Translations under genes and position numbers: made by a program
NCBI GenBank assembly: GCA_028752905.1
Contig: JAQNBH010000017.1
Coordinates: 37,595,429-37,659,428 of the forward strand
Origin: Cladorhizidae sp. MBARI D1340-BT2
Taxonomy: Eukaryota > Porifera > Demospongiae > Poecilosclerida > Cladorhizidae
Direction: 5' to 3'
Length of the DNA stretch: 64,000 bases
The notes under the pieces: generated by a model
Database searches by the model: none
What the model was told of the DNA's origin: nothing
The model's input: only the letters and a program-made list of their open reading frames with translations
Shown: positions 11,500 to 22,044 of the stretch, piece by piece
How positions within the stretch are numbered: position 1 is the first letter of the stretch
Layout of the letters: each line of letters begins with the position of its first letter

Positions 11500-12240
11500 T
11501 TGCTCGGACAACTATGTGGTGGTCAGGAATCAAATGCAGACCTTGAACAACATGTTAAAAGCTGCTCTGAATGTCAGAAGAACAGGAACGCACCTGCAAT
11601 AGCACCGCTGCATCCATGGGAGTGGCCATCACAGCCATGGGCCCGAATACATATAGATCATGCTGGACCATTCCAAGGGAAAATCTTCCTGGTGGTGGTG
11701 GATGCTTATTCAAAGTGGCTGAATGTTACCATTGTGCCATCCACCGCATCTGTGGTGACCATCAAAGTGCTCCAAACCTTGTTTGCAAACCACAGGATGC
11801 CTGAACTGATTGTATCAGATAATGCAACAACGTTTACCAGTGGGAACCAAGAATTTACTAGGCAGAACGGAATTTGCCATGTCACCACTGCTCCATACCA
11901 CCCGGCCACAAATGGACTGGTTGAGAGAGCTGTGTCGGTGTTAAAGGATGGCTTAGGGAAACAGGTCAAGCGAGCACGGCTACTTCTCAACTATTGGACC
12001 ACTCCACATACAACTACTGGAGTATCTCCAGAAGAATTTTTGCTGGGAAGGTGAATCAGGACCCAGACTTGTCGAAGAGGATAAACCAGAAACAAAATCA
12101 GCAGAAATTAGACCATGACAAACATGCCACACCCAGGACCTTAGAGAGGGGCAATCCAGTCTTCGTACGTGACCTTCCAATAGACCTGAAGTGGTTGCCT
12201 GAAGATTGCTGGATGTTTAGGTCATCAAACATTTGAAGTA
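11500..12240 (+). pseudogene. Ty3/gypsy integrase, copy U2 (best-kept pol domain)
   Basis: A 184-codon open frame covering the end of the zinc-binding module (CSECQKNRN) and the core integrase domain. Candidate catalytic residues are Asp in HIDHAGPF, Asp in IVSDNATTF and Glu in NGLVERAV, the DDE arrangement of retroviral-type integrases. A frameshift near 12,050 leads into the C-terminal part (KHATPRTLERGNPVF). Integrase inserts the cDNA into the host genome. It is the least damaged part of this element, but no complete pol remains. In U3 the active-site Glu motif reads differently because of a small change near 24,204. Confidence 0.85.
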
Positions 12241-12421
12241 GCCCTGCTCAGTGGTTTGGCATGCACATTGACCATTCGGATTCGCACAAATGAAGTTACT
12301 CAAGGTGTACTTGATGAGACTGGCTTCCAGATTTTCCCTCAGTGATTACTTCACCAGGTGGAATGTCTGCCCCTGGCATCCCACAACATTATTCCCCTTG
12401 CTCCAGTTAAGGGTAGAAGGA

Positions 12422-12694
12422 TGTAGTAACTTGGAACTCTGTATTAACAACTGTCGTTTGTGTTTACTCGTATTTAGTTGTTAGGAATAATTCACACTAG
12501 TTGTGTGGTTTGTATGTGATTACATTATATGGTATTGTGTGGCAGTGTCCAGGGGTCAGAGGTCAGTCTGGTTCAAGAGCCAGCGACGGCAACTGTTGGA
12601 TTTGTAAAAAGGAGACTTCTTGACTTTGTATCAAAAGAGAGTTGTATAACACAGTTACCTCTCAAAGTGGCTGAATTGTGAACAGGTTACTTCA
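12422..12694 (+). repeat. 3' LTR of the U2 Ty3/gypsy element
   Basis: It begins TGTAGTAACTT directly after the purine run aagggtagaagga, a good polypurine tract, and ends GGTTACTTCA. It pairs with 8,525-8,775, being about 20 bp longer. Confidence 0.8.
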
Positions 12695-13028
12695 CTACGT
12701 GTAGAGATTGCGGGAGTTGTAATGTTATTATGTCAATTGAGAATTCATTGAGAGATTATTACTGTTTGAATCTCATTATAGCTCTTCCTGTAGCATAATA
12801 GACACCCAAGAGATAGCTCCTTTCACCACCTGATTTTACAGTATTTGGTTCAATGTGTAATTATTACCAGAGTTTGAGATATCGGAGTTTGAGATATCCA
12901 ACAAAGATCTGAACTAGAAAATTTTAAGCTTCAGATTTGTCACACGTCCACCATGAAAAACACAAACAAGGTGGCGCTATCATAATCTGAACAACATACT
13001 TGAATTTATTTTGTTCATTTCTTTGCAG

Positions 13029-14087
13029 AAGGAACACAACACTTACTAATCCAGCAGATGATAAAATAGAAGTTCATGTTGCAGGTATATTATGTTTGAA
13101 AACCGATTTTATGTATAGCTTTCACTGTATTATTTTCACCAATAATAAGTGGTATGATTATCCAGGATTTTTTTCTTTCATTTATATAGAAACATCTTTT
13201 TTGACACGACAAGAATCTCTCTTACAAAACCTTCCAAAATCACTAATCATCCATCCAAGCAAAATTCAAGTTTCTACTGTTATAGGACAAGTTAACGCCA
13301 TAAACTAAATGTGTGCTATATGATAAATGCCAGTTAGTGTACCCTTTTAAGTTCATGCTCATTTTTCTGTTTTAGCCAAGCTATATATAATGCCTGTTTC
13401 TCTTCTTCTTAATAGTCATTAATACTGGCACTAGATAGACTTGTGGTATGCAATCATTTCATTAGCTCCCCCAGCACATAATGCTTGTAAATGTACCAAT
13501 AGCAAAACTGATACTGTATGTGCAGGGGCATTTAATGTTTGGCATGTATTGTTAGGCCCTTTAGTTCTTGTCTCTATGCATATTCAACTAAACCACAATT
13601 TGTGTTCTGCAGTTTAGTCAGTCAATCCAATGATGATGCTATGAAATATTGTTTTTTAAGGTCAATTTGGTGTTGTCTATAAGGGTTACTTGAAGCCTAA
13701 CGTGATGGATACTGTTGCTATCAAAACACTGAAAGGTAAGATACTTATGGCCATACTGTATGGAAAACATGATTCAAAGGTGAAAGCTTTGAAGCTCGAT
13801 TCAATCTATAGTTATTGTTAATAGCATTATGTTTGTACATGATCCATGTAGGTATTTTTGCAACTGCTAGTGATATTGAGAGTGTATTTAAGGAGATTGA
13901 AAAGATGCAACATTTCAAACATCTTAATGTGATGTCACTGATCGGAGTATGCATGGCTCCTTCAGAACAAGTTGGCAGTACAGGTGGACCATGCATTGTT
14001 ATGCCATTCATGGCAAATGGAAATCTTTTAGAGCAACTGCGAAAGGAATCCGATGAATTGAATGTGACCAGTGAGGATGATAAAAAT
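13029..14087 (+). pseudogene. RTK juxtamembrane and kinase N-lobe exons, copy U2
   Basis: Four exons of a receptor tyrosine kinase. Exon 13,029-13,084 (56 nt) and exon 13,190-13,291 (102 nt) are juxtamembrane. Exon 13,661-13,735 holds the glycine loop GQFGVVYKGY and the catalytic-lysine motif VAIKTLKG. Exon 13,852-14,087 holds the C-helix (SVFKEIEKMQHFKHLNVM, with the salt-bridge Glu) and the hinge (PCIVMPFMANGNLLEQL). All introns keep GT-AG borders and matching phases except one: the donor after 13,291 reads caa/gttaac instead of the caag/gtaacg kept in U1, which should disrupt splicing. After the last donor (GTAAGA) the catalytic loop and activation segment do not follow; a Penelope element comes next. 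The kinase is therefore cut off after the N-lobe. Confidence 0.8.
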
Positions 14088-14741
14088 GTAAGAATATGTA
14101 GACTCACATGATTTTCTTCTATATTGGGTTAAGTTGAATTAACAGTTAAATATATGATGGTGGTTGGGAGAAATGAGAGATTATAAAAAATATTATTAAA
14201 AAAACTAAGTGATTCATTTTGTCAAAAACATGGAAGTGTACGTGATTTCAAATGGTAAAGGGTCATCTAACTGCTTATATATGACCTACACTCTCTTTTT
14301 TGACTATTCCATATTTTTGTTGTTGTTTTTTGTTCTTGTATTTTTTGTTCTTGTGTTTAACCCCATTAATTATGAAAATTTCTTGTTTGTTACATATTTA
14401 TATAATACTCTCAATGAACTCTCGGTTGACAAATAACATTACAATAACCTTCTCAATAATCAACTTGAAATTGTAATCTCTCGACATTTCGACTAGATGC
14501 TCTAGCCTCCATCAGGAATAATCGGTTGACATAATAACATTACAATAACCTTCTCAATAATCAACTTGAAATTGTAATCTCTCGACATTTCGACTAGATG
14601 CTCTAGCCTCCATCAGGAATAATGAGATGCAAAGACTCGCGTGAGCCTGCTATATACGGGTAGCTATCTACCCACCATATGCTACCGGCACATGTGTCCA
14701 GCATGTGAAACAGATGCAAGATGATAATAATAATGATGATG

Positions 14742-14814
<73 letters not shown>

Positions 14815-14888
14815 CAACAACAACAACAACGACGACGACAACAACGCCGACGATGACAACAACAACAACAACAATAATAATAATAATA

Positions 14889-14920
<32 letters not shown>

Positions 14921-15054
14921 CAACAACAAAAACAACAACAAAAACAATAACAACAATAATAAATTATATATATAATAAATAAATAATAATGTTACAATAA
15001 CCTTCTCAATAATCAACTTGAAATTGTATCCTCTTGTAGTCTCTCGACATTTCG

Positions 15055-15098
15055 ATTATTCCTGATGAGCATCTAGTCGAAACATCGAGAGAATATAT
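15055..15098 (+). ncRNA. Shortened hammerhead-ribozyme-like motif (U2, internal)
   Basis: CTGATGA is followed by gcatctagtc and GAAAC, then ATCGAGAG. The core strands of a hammerhead are present but most of the stem II 5' strand seen in the longer copies is missing. It is probably inactive. Confidence 0.3.
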
Positions 15099-15197
15099 TT
15101 TCTGCAGTAAGTTCAATATGAAAGTCGTCTTCAGATTGGAAAGAGCTCTGAGGACACAACTGAGCAGAGTGAAGGATGTTTTACCAGCTCATATATT

Positions 15198-15440
15198 TTG
15201 TACTGCATTCCTTGTAGCTGTGAGAAATACTATATAGGGGATACCATCAGAAGACTGGAGACTAGAGTGAAAGAATTTCAAGATGCCTGTAGAAAGTGTG
15301 CTAAAGAGAAGTTGCAATTGCTGAACATGCATGGGATAATGGACATCCTATTTTGTGGGAGGAAGCCACCATCAGGCCAGAAAACAGAAGGAACTTCTAG
15401 TGAAGGAGGCACTGCACATCAGCCTAGCACCAAAGTGTGA
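15198..15440 (+). pseudogene. GIY-YIG endonuclease remnant of a Penelope-like element (U2)
   Basis: The frame begins MYCIPCSCEKYYIGDTIRRL, matching the YCI...YIG core and the following catalytic Arg region of Penelope GIY-YIG nucleases. The mirror copy in U3 keeps the downstream SAIAEHAWDNGH motif in frame. Here one base is missing near 15,310, so the frame shifts before that motif. The domain would cut target DNA for insertion in an intact element. Confidence 0.7.
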
Positions 15441-15788
15441 GCCGTTCAATTGAGACTGTGGAACGGACTTGCCTGGTTGCTGGGGAGTGGGGAGCTACTC
15501 TGAAGAGCCTGGACTTGAAACCACGACCACCATAATTACTCTTATTTTAATTTTATTTTTTGTCTGTTTGTTTGTTTGTTTTTAATCGTTTTTGGTCTAT
15601 TTATTATTTTATTTTACATTTTTTTATTTGTTTATTTATTATTTATTATTTATTTATTTGTTTACTTATTAATTAATTTATTTGTTTGTTTGTTTTTATT
15701 TAATTAATTATTAATTTTATTTGTCAATTTTTTTGTGTGTGTGTTGATTTATTTTTTGGATTTTTTTGGTTGTTGTTGTTTTTTGATC

Positions 15789-15822
<34 letters not shown>

Positions 15823-16077
15823 GTTGTTATTATTATTATTGTTATTATTATTATTACTAGTTATTATTATTTATATATTATTTATTTTTATTATTGTGGT
15901 TGTGGTTGTTGTTATTTTTGTTATTGTTGTTGTTATTCTTATTATTATTGTTATTATTTTATATCTGATTCAAATACCAGACATGTGTGCCGGTTCACGT
16001 GTTGGATGCATGTACCATGTGCTGGACACATGTGCTGGTAACATGTGGTGGATAGCTAGCTACCGCTATATAGCAGT

Positions 16078-16124
16078 ATTCCTGATGAAGGCTAGAGCAT
16101 CTAGTCGAACCGTCGAGAGAATAT
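16078..16124 (+). ncRNA. Hammerhead-ribozyme-like motif (U2, right end)
   Basis: CTGATGA, a potential 6-bp stem II (GGCTAG with CTAGTC, loop agcat), then GAAC and CGTCGAGAG. The conserved GAAA is changed to GAAC here, while the mirror copy in U3 keeps GAAAC. One extra A lies between CTGATGA and the stem. Confidence 0.4.
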
Positions 16125-16223
16125 AATTTCAAGTTGATTATTGAGAAGATTATTGTAATATATATAGTTGGGAGTTAGAGAGCAACACTCTAACATCGTT
16201 AATGTTTAATTCAAATCCAAATT

Positions 16224-18109
16224 TTATGAATAATTGAACTCCAAGTTTCGTGGACTAGAGCAATAGTGTCTCCTTTCAATCACTTTTTCTTCTAATTTGT
16301 TTCTTCTAGTTGTAAACTGGACAACTATCACATGCCATCTCTTGTTTCTCTTGTTGACTGTGCCCATGTAGACATCCGTCTTGTCCACTACTAAAAAATC
16401 ATATCTTTTTACTACTATTGACTGACCCATGTTATGGCCACATCGATCAGAAAGTAAAATATGTATTTGTAGACCTTTCTGCTTTTCACCCTGCACCTAT
16501 AATATCCTCTGATCTGATCCCCTCTGTCCACGCCTCCCATGTATTTATTGTAGGACTGTATAGCTAAGGGGCAGCTTATTTCCTCTCTGCAGCCATTGTT
16601 TGTATGCCGAATGACTGAGGTGACGCTCTTGGGGTCACTGTTGGTGTACATAATCATGACGATTTTTCGGTCCTGCCATGCATTTGCACACACTTTTCCA
16701 CATTGCGTGGTTAGTGACTGGCCCCTAAAAATGTTTAGAAGTTCATATAATGTGTATCTCATAGTTGTGGTAAATAACATGCATGAACTGATATTCAACC
16801 CCAAAATGTTTGTGACATAACACTAACTTGTGTTTATCTAGTGCAATTTTACCTTTTCTTGAATTTGGCTTTCTTCAGCTCCTCGGGGAAACCACGCCTG
16901 TCTTTCCTGGCTGTCCCACATCCATAAATCCCTCTCCTCTCCAAATCAACCAACAGACTATGCGAGGTAAAAAAGCTGTCAAAGTACACGTGGTGCCACT
17001 TGCCTTGTAGGTCCTCAGTTAGGTCCTTGACCACTCTTGCCCCCAAGTGGTGCTCAACTGCACCTTTCCTTTTCCCTGTGTAAATCTCGAACTGTGTGAA
17101 AAAACCGTTTCGGCTATCAGCCCGAACCCACACCTTGATTCCTCTTTTGATGGGTTTCATTGGCATGTATTGCTTCAGTGATGAATGACCTTGAAAGTTT
17201 ATCATAGCCTCATCGATTGCAATCTCGCAGTTAGGCCTGTATATTGATGAAAATTTGTGTTGAAAATGGCTGACAAGAGGTCGGATTTTCCCCAGCCTGT
17301 CATAATTTTCACTGCCCCTTGGGGAAAGTGTACAATTGTCTACAAAATGTAGAAACCTTGTAATTGTCCTGTACCTATCCCTGGATATTCTTTGGGATAT
17401 CGGTTTGTAATTGTGGATGGGGTCCCTCTTCCAATAGTCGTCTGTGGATGGCTGGTGATTAATTCCCATAAGGATGCTGAAGCCTATGAATGCTCGTATA
17501 TCATCCTCTGTAATTTCTTTCCAAGAAACATAGGCTTCAGCACCCATGACTTCTTCAGCATACTTATTTGTTTGATCCACTATCTCTTCCACTACGTTAG
17601 GTGTTAAAAAAAGTTCAAATACCTCCAGTGGTGATTCCGGTATAGGAACTGTAGGTCCTACGGAATATGTGAATGGATGAATTGTAGGTGTCACTAGGTT
17701 TGGTGACCAAACTGGAGGCAATGTCTGTGTGGAAGAGACAGTGGATGGCAAGGCTGAGCAGGTGGCAGTGGAAGGAATGAAAGAGGGTGATGGTTGGATT
17801 TGTTGTCGAGTTGGTATAATTTTGAGTTGGGGCTGGGGTGTGTAAGTAGGTGTGGTTGATACTGATGTTGGTTGTGGCATGGGTGTGGTTGATTCTGATG
17901 TAGGTCGAGGCAGGAGTGTGGAAGTCATTGTGGTCAATACCGATGTGGTTTGAGGCTGGGGTGTGGTCGATACTGAAGTAGATATGGAAGTGCATGTTGT
18001 CGATATCAAATTCCTCATCACTTCCATCTGCAAATGGCTCATCCAAGTCCCCATCTCCATCCAATGCCTTGAGGACCTCCTCCAAAGACAAACATTCTCT
18101 TTTTGCCAT
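16224..18109 (-). pseudogene. piggyBac-family transposase, copy U2 (one N-terminal frameshift)
   Basis: Minus-strand gene of a piggyBac (DDD) transposase. The start at 18,109 gives MAKRECLSLEEVLKAL followed by an acidic stretch, the normal beginning of this family. The frame then shifts near 18,000 into a Thr/Pro-rich region and the core. The core contains the first Asp (IAIDEAMINF) and second Asp (VYFDSFFTS). After a 128-bp GT-AG intron (about 16,725-16,852), exon 2 carries the third Asp (YMGGVDRGDQ). The Cys-rich tail is reached only through further frame changes near 16,415. An intact protein cuts and pastes at TTAA. One visible frameshift separates this copy from a long open frame in the main part. 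Clear terminal repeats are not seen. Confidence 0.8.
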
Positions 18110-18187
18110 TATAGTTATCCTATTTTTAATATGTATAACATATTAAAAATAGGATAACTATAATGGCAAAAAGAGAATGTTTGTCTT
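18085..18187. repeat. Exact 50-bp inverted repeat with 3-nt loop between the two piggyBac genes
   Basis: Arms 18,085-18,134 and 18,138-18,187 are exact complements around the loop 'ata' (18,135-18,137). Each arm contains the ATG and first eight codons of a piggyBac start (MAKRECLS), so two starts point away from each other. TTAA tetramers flank the loop at 18,126-18,129 and 18,143-18,146. Outside the arms the two sides are unrelated for about 300-400 bp before the long U2/U3 match resumes. Confidence 0.95.
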
Positions 18188-18225
18188 GAAGGCCTGCAGG
18201 AAAGTAAGGAAATTCTAGTGAACAA

Positions 18226-19942
18226 ATGTTGAATAATATAATGAAAAATATATATAAAATATATATATATATAATATATTTAGACATGGAAGAGGAAGAT
18301 GCTCATTCCTTCGCGATACCTGCCGCATTACACAAGACACCTTTACCCAACCCATCGACCCAAGTACATTTGAATGCCGCTTTTACCACACCCATCTCAG
18401 TAAAAGACTCCGTGGTTGCTTCCACATCAGACTCTGCAAACACTACTGCTACCTGCCACCTTTTACCACTATCGATACCTACCTTTCATCCATTCACATA
18501 TTCCGTAGGACCTACAGTTCCTATACCGGAATCACCACTGGAGGTATTTGAACTTTTTTTAACACCTAACATAGTGGAAGAGATAGTGGATCAAACAAAT
18601 AAGTATGCTGAAGAAGTCATGGGTGCTGAAGCCTATGTTTCTTGGAAAGAAATTACAGAGGATGATATACGAGCATTCATAGGCTTCAGCATCCTTATGG
18701 GAATTAATCACCAGCCATCCACAGACGACTATTGGAAGAGGGACTCCATCCACAATTACAAACCGATATCCCAAAGAATATCCAGGGATAGGTACAGGAC
18801 AATTACAAGGTTTCTACATTTTGTAGACAATTGTACACTTTCCCCAAGGGGCAGTGAAAATTATGACAGGCTGGGGAAAATCCGACCTCTTGTCAGCCAT
18901 TTTCAACACAAATTTTCATCAATATACAGGCCTAACTGCGAGATTGCAATCGATGAGGCTATGATAAACTTTCAAGGTCATTCATCACTGAAGCAATACA
19001 TGCCAATGAAACCCATCAAAAGAGGAATCAAGGTGTGGGTTCGGGCTGATAGCCGAAACGGTTTTTTCACACAGTTCGAGATTTACACAGGGAAAAGGAA
19101 AGGTGCAGTTGAGCACCACTTGGGGGCAAGAGTGGTCAAGGACCTAACTGAGGACCTACAGGGCAAGTGGCACCACGTGTACTTTGACAGCTTTTTTACC
19201 TCGCATAGTCTGTTGGTTGATTTGGAGAGGAGAGGGATTTATGGATGTGGGACAGCCAGGAAAGACAGGCGTGGTTTCCCCGAGGAGCTGAAGAAAGCCA
19301 AATTCAAGAAAAGGTAAAATTGCACTAGATAAACACAAGTTAGTGTTATGTCACAAACATTTTGGGGTTGAATATCAGTTCATGCATGTTATTTACCACA
19401 ACTATGAGATACACATTATATGAACTTCTAAACATTTTTAGGGGCCAGTCACTAACCACGCAATGTGGAAAAGTGTGTGCAAATGCATGGCAGGACCGAA
19501 AAATCGTCATGATTATGTACACCAACAGTGACCCCAAGAGCGTCACCTCAGTCATTCGGCATACAAACAATGGCTGCAGAGAGGAAATAAGCTGCCCCTT
19601 AGCTATACAGTCCTACAATAAATACATGGGAGGCGTGGACAGAGGGGATCAGATCAGAGGATATTATAGGTGCAGGGTGAAAAGCAGAAAGGTCTACAAA
19701 TACATATTTTACTTTCTGATCGATGTGGCCATAACATGGGTCAGTCAATAGTAGTAAAAAGATATGATTTTTTAGTAGTGGACAAGACGGATGTCTACAT
19801 GGGCACAGTCAACAAGAGAAACAAGAGATGGCATGTGATAGTTGTCCAGTTTACAACTAGAAGAAACAAATTAGAAGAAAAAGTGATTGAAAGGAGACAC
19901 TATTGCTCTAGTCCACGAAACTTGGAGTTCAATTATTCATAA
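18226..19942 (+). pseudogene. piggyBac-family transposase, copy U3 (alternative N-terminus)
   Basis: Exon 1 (open from 18,226; more likely start MEEEDAHSF at 18,286) continues into the piggyBac core with Asp 243 in IAIDEAMINF and Asp 321 in VYFDSFFTS of the 363-codon frame. A 128-bp intron (19,314-19,441, GTAAAA...TTTTAG, phase 2) joins exon 2 with the third Asp (YMGGVDRGDQ). From FTYSVGPTVP onwards it is nearly identical to the U2 copy, but the first 90 or so codons are unrelated to it. The MAKRECLS start at 18,163 meets a stop immediately. The C-terminal frame changes after DVAITW, so the Cys-rich tail is out of frame. It might give a protein with all three catalytic Asp residues but without a proper tail. 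Confidence 0.75.
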
Positions 19943-20045
19943 AATTTGGATTTGAATTAAACATTAACGATGTTAGAGTGTTGCTCTCTAACTCCCAACT
20001 ATATATATTACAATAATCTTCTCAATAATCAACTTGAAATTATAT

Positions 20046-20092
20046 TCTCTCGACGTTTCGACTAGATGCTCTAGCCTTCATCAGGAATACTG
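20046..20092 (-). ncRNA. Hammerhead-ribozyme-like motif (U3, best-kept copy)
   Basis: On the minus strand the order is TATTC, CTGATGA, extra A, GGCTAG, loop agcat, CTAGTC, GAAAC, GTC, GAGAGAATATA. The core boxes CTGATGA and GAAA are intact, stem II can form 6 bp, and TATTC can pair with GAATA to form stem I around an internal loop. Stem III would be minimal, as reported for Penelope-type hammerheads. The extra A next to CTGATGA is unusual, so activity is uncertain. Confidence 0.45.
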
Positions 20093-20340
20093 CTATATAG
20101 CGGTAGCTAGCTATCCACCACATGTTACCAGCACATGTGTCCAGCACATGGTACATGCATCCAACACGTGAACCGGCACACATGTCTGGTATTTGAATCA
20201 GATATAAAATAATAACAATAATAATAAGAATAACAACAACAATAACAAAAATAACAACAACCACAACCACAATAATAAAAATAAATAATATATAAATAAT
20301 AATAACTAGTAATAATAATAATAACAATAATAATAATAAC

Positions 20341-20374
<34 letters not shown>

Positions 20375-20762
20375 GATCAAAAAACAACAACAACCAAAAA
20401 AATCCAAAAAATAAATCAACACACACACAAAAAAATTGACAAATAAAATTAATAATTAATTAAATAAAAACAAACAAACAAATTAATTAATTAATAAGTA
20501 AACAAATAAATAAATAATAAATAATAAATAAACAAATTAAAAAATGTAAAATAAAATAATAAATAGACCAAAAACGATTAAAAACAAACAAACAAACGGA
20601 CAAAAAATAAAATAAAAATAAGAGTAATTATGGTGGTCGTGGTTTCAAGTCCAGGCTCTTCAGAGTAGCTCCCCACTCCCCAGCAACCAGGCAAGTCCGT
20701 TCCACAGTCTCAATTGAACGGCTCACACTTTGGTGCTAGGCTGATGTGCAGTGCCTCCTTCA

Positions 20763-20966
20763 CTAGAAGTTCCTTCTGTCTTCTGGCCTGATGGTGGCTT
20801 CCTCCCACAAAATAGGATGTCCATTATCCCATGCATGTTCAGCAATTGCAGACTTCTCTTTAGCACACTTTCTACAGGCATCTTGATGTTCTTTCACTCT
20901 AGTCTCCAGTCTTCTGATGGTATCCCCTATATAGTATTTCTCACAGCTACAAGGAATGCAGTACAA
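20763..20966 (-). pseudogene. GIY-YIG endonuclease domain of a Penelope-like element (U3)
   Basis: A 67-codon frame with YCIPC, KYYIGDTIRRLETRVKEH, a CRKC pair and SAIAEHAWDNGH, in the order expected for Penelope GIY-YIG nucleases including the Arg and Glu positions. It is better preserved than in U2. No attached reverse transcriptase is found on either side. Confidence 0.75.
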
Positions 20967-21349
20967 AATATATGAGCTGGTAAAACATCCTTCACTCTGC
21001 TCAGTTGTGTCCTCAGAGCTCTTTCCAATCTGAAGACGACTTTCATATTGAACTTACTGCAGAAAATATATTCTCTCGATGTTTCGACTAGATGCTCATC
21101 AGGAATAATCGAAATGTCGAGAGACTACAAGAGGATACAATTTCAAGTTGATTATTGAGAAGGTTATTGTAACATTATTATTTATTTATTATATATATAA
21201 TTTATTATTGTTGTTATTGTTTTTGTTGTTGTTTTTGTTGTTGTTGTTGTTATTATTATTATTATTATTATTATTTATTATTATTATTATTATTGTTGTT
21301 GTTGGTGTTGTCATCGTCGGCGTTGTTGTCGTTGTTGTTGTTGTTGTTG

Positions 21350-21389
<40 letters not shown>

Positions 21390-22044
21390 CATCATCATTA
21401 TTATTATCATCTTGCATCTGTTTCACATGCTGGACACATGTGCCGGTAGCATATGGTGGGTAGATAGCTACCCGTATATAGCAGGCTCACGCGAGTCTTT
21501 GCATCTCATTATTCCTGATGGAGGCTAGAGCATCTAGTCGAAATGTCGAGAGATTACAATTTCAAGTTGATTATTGAGAAGGTTATTGTAATGTTATTAT
21601 GTCAACCGATTATTCCTGATGGAGGCTAGAGCATCTAGTCGAAATGTCGAGAGATTACAATTTCAAGTTGATTATTGAGAAGGTTATTGTAATGTTATTA
21701 TGTCAACCGAGAGTTCATTGAGAGTATTATATAAATATGTAACAAACAAGAAATTTTCATAATTAATGGGGTTAAACACAAGAACAAAAAATACAAGAAC
21801 AAAAAACAACAACAAAAATATGGAATAGTCAAAAAAGAGAGTGTAGGTCATATATAAGCAGTTAGATGACCCTTTACCATTTGAAATCACGTACACTTCC
21901 ATGTTTTTGACAAAATGAATCACTTAGTTTTTTTAATAATATTTTTTATAATCTCTCATTTCTCCCAACCACCATCATATATTTAACTGTTAATTCAACT
22001 TAACCCAATATAGAAGAAAATCATGTGAGTCTACATATTCTTAC

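Larger units (their letters stand above)
14400..16165 (+). mobile_element. Penelope-like retroelement, decayed, with trinucleotide tracts (U2)
   Basis: The element ends are repeats containing 'gctagagcatctagtcgaaa', in inverted orientation at the two ends (about 14,470-14,710 against 15,970-16,140), and the left end is tandemly doubled (14,420-14,520 and 14,525-14,625). Between them lie long (AAT)n, (AAC)n and (ATT)n tracts at 14,720-14,960 and 15,540-15,960 and a GIY-YIG endonuclease remnant. Penelope-like elements are known to combine an RT with a C-terminal GIY-YIG nuclease and to carry hammerhead motifs in their terminal repeats. No RT coding is recognisable here. It sits where the next RTK kinase intron would be. 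Confidence 0.7.
7954..18084 (+). repeat. Copy U2 of the inverted RTK/gypsy segment
   Basis: The plus-orientation copy begins at 'tattttacacaagagt' and contains flank, gypsy element with two LTRs, RTK juxtamembrane and kinase exons, a Penelope-like element and a piggyBac gene. From 7,954 to about 16,000 each position p matches 36,132-p in U3 on the other strand; beyond the trinucleotide tracts the sum becomes 36,166 because repeat lengths differ. Reading by eye, U2 and U3 differ only at scattered bases, for example in the integrase end. The close match ends near 17,680. Positions 7,954-8,524, 12,695-13,028 and 14,088-14,400 hold no recognised gene. Confidence 0.9.
20001..21732 (-). mobile_element. 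Penelope-like retroelement, decayed, with trinucleotide tracts (U3)
   Basis: Mirror of the U2 element, with the same order of terminal repeats, trinucleotide tracts and GIY-YIG remnant. The trinucleotide tracts differ in length from U2 by about 34 bp in total. It keeps an intact nuclease frame and the best hammerhead-like motif. Confidence 0.7.

Noticed and set aside
14705..14975. Long Asn, Ile, Leu, Val or Thr homopolymer frames on both strands (also at 15,737-16,126, 20,040-20,426, 21,148-21,410 and 50,764-51,061)
   Set aside because: They are translations of trinucleotide repeats and open in several frames at once; there is no start context or conserved domain.
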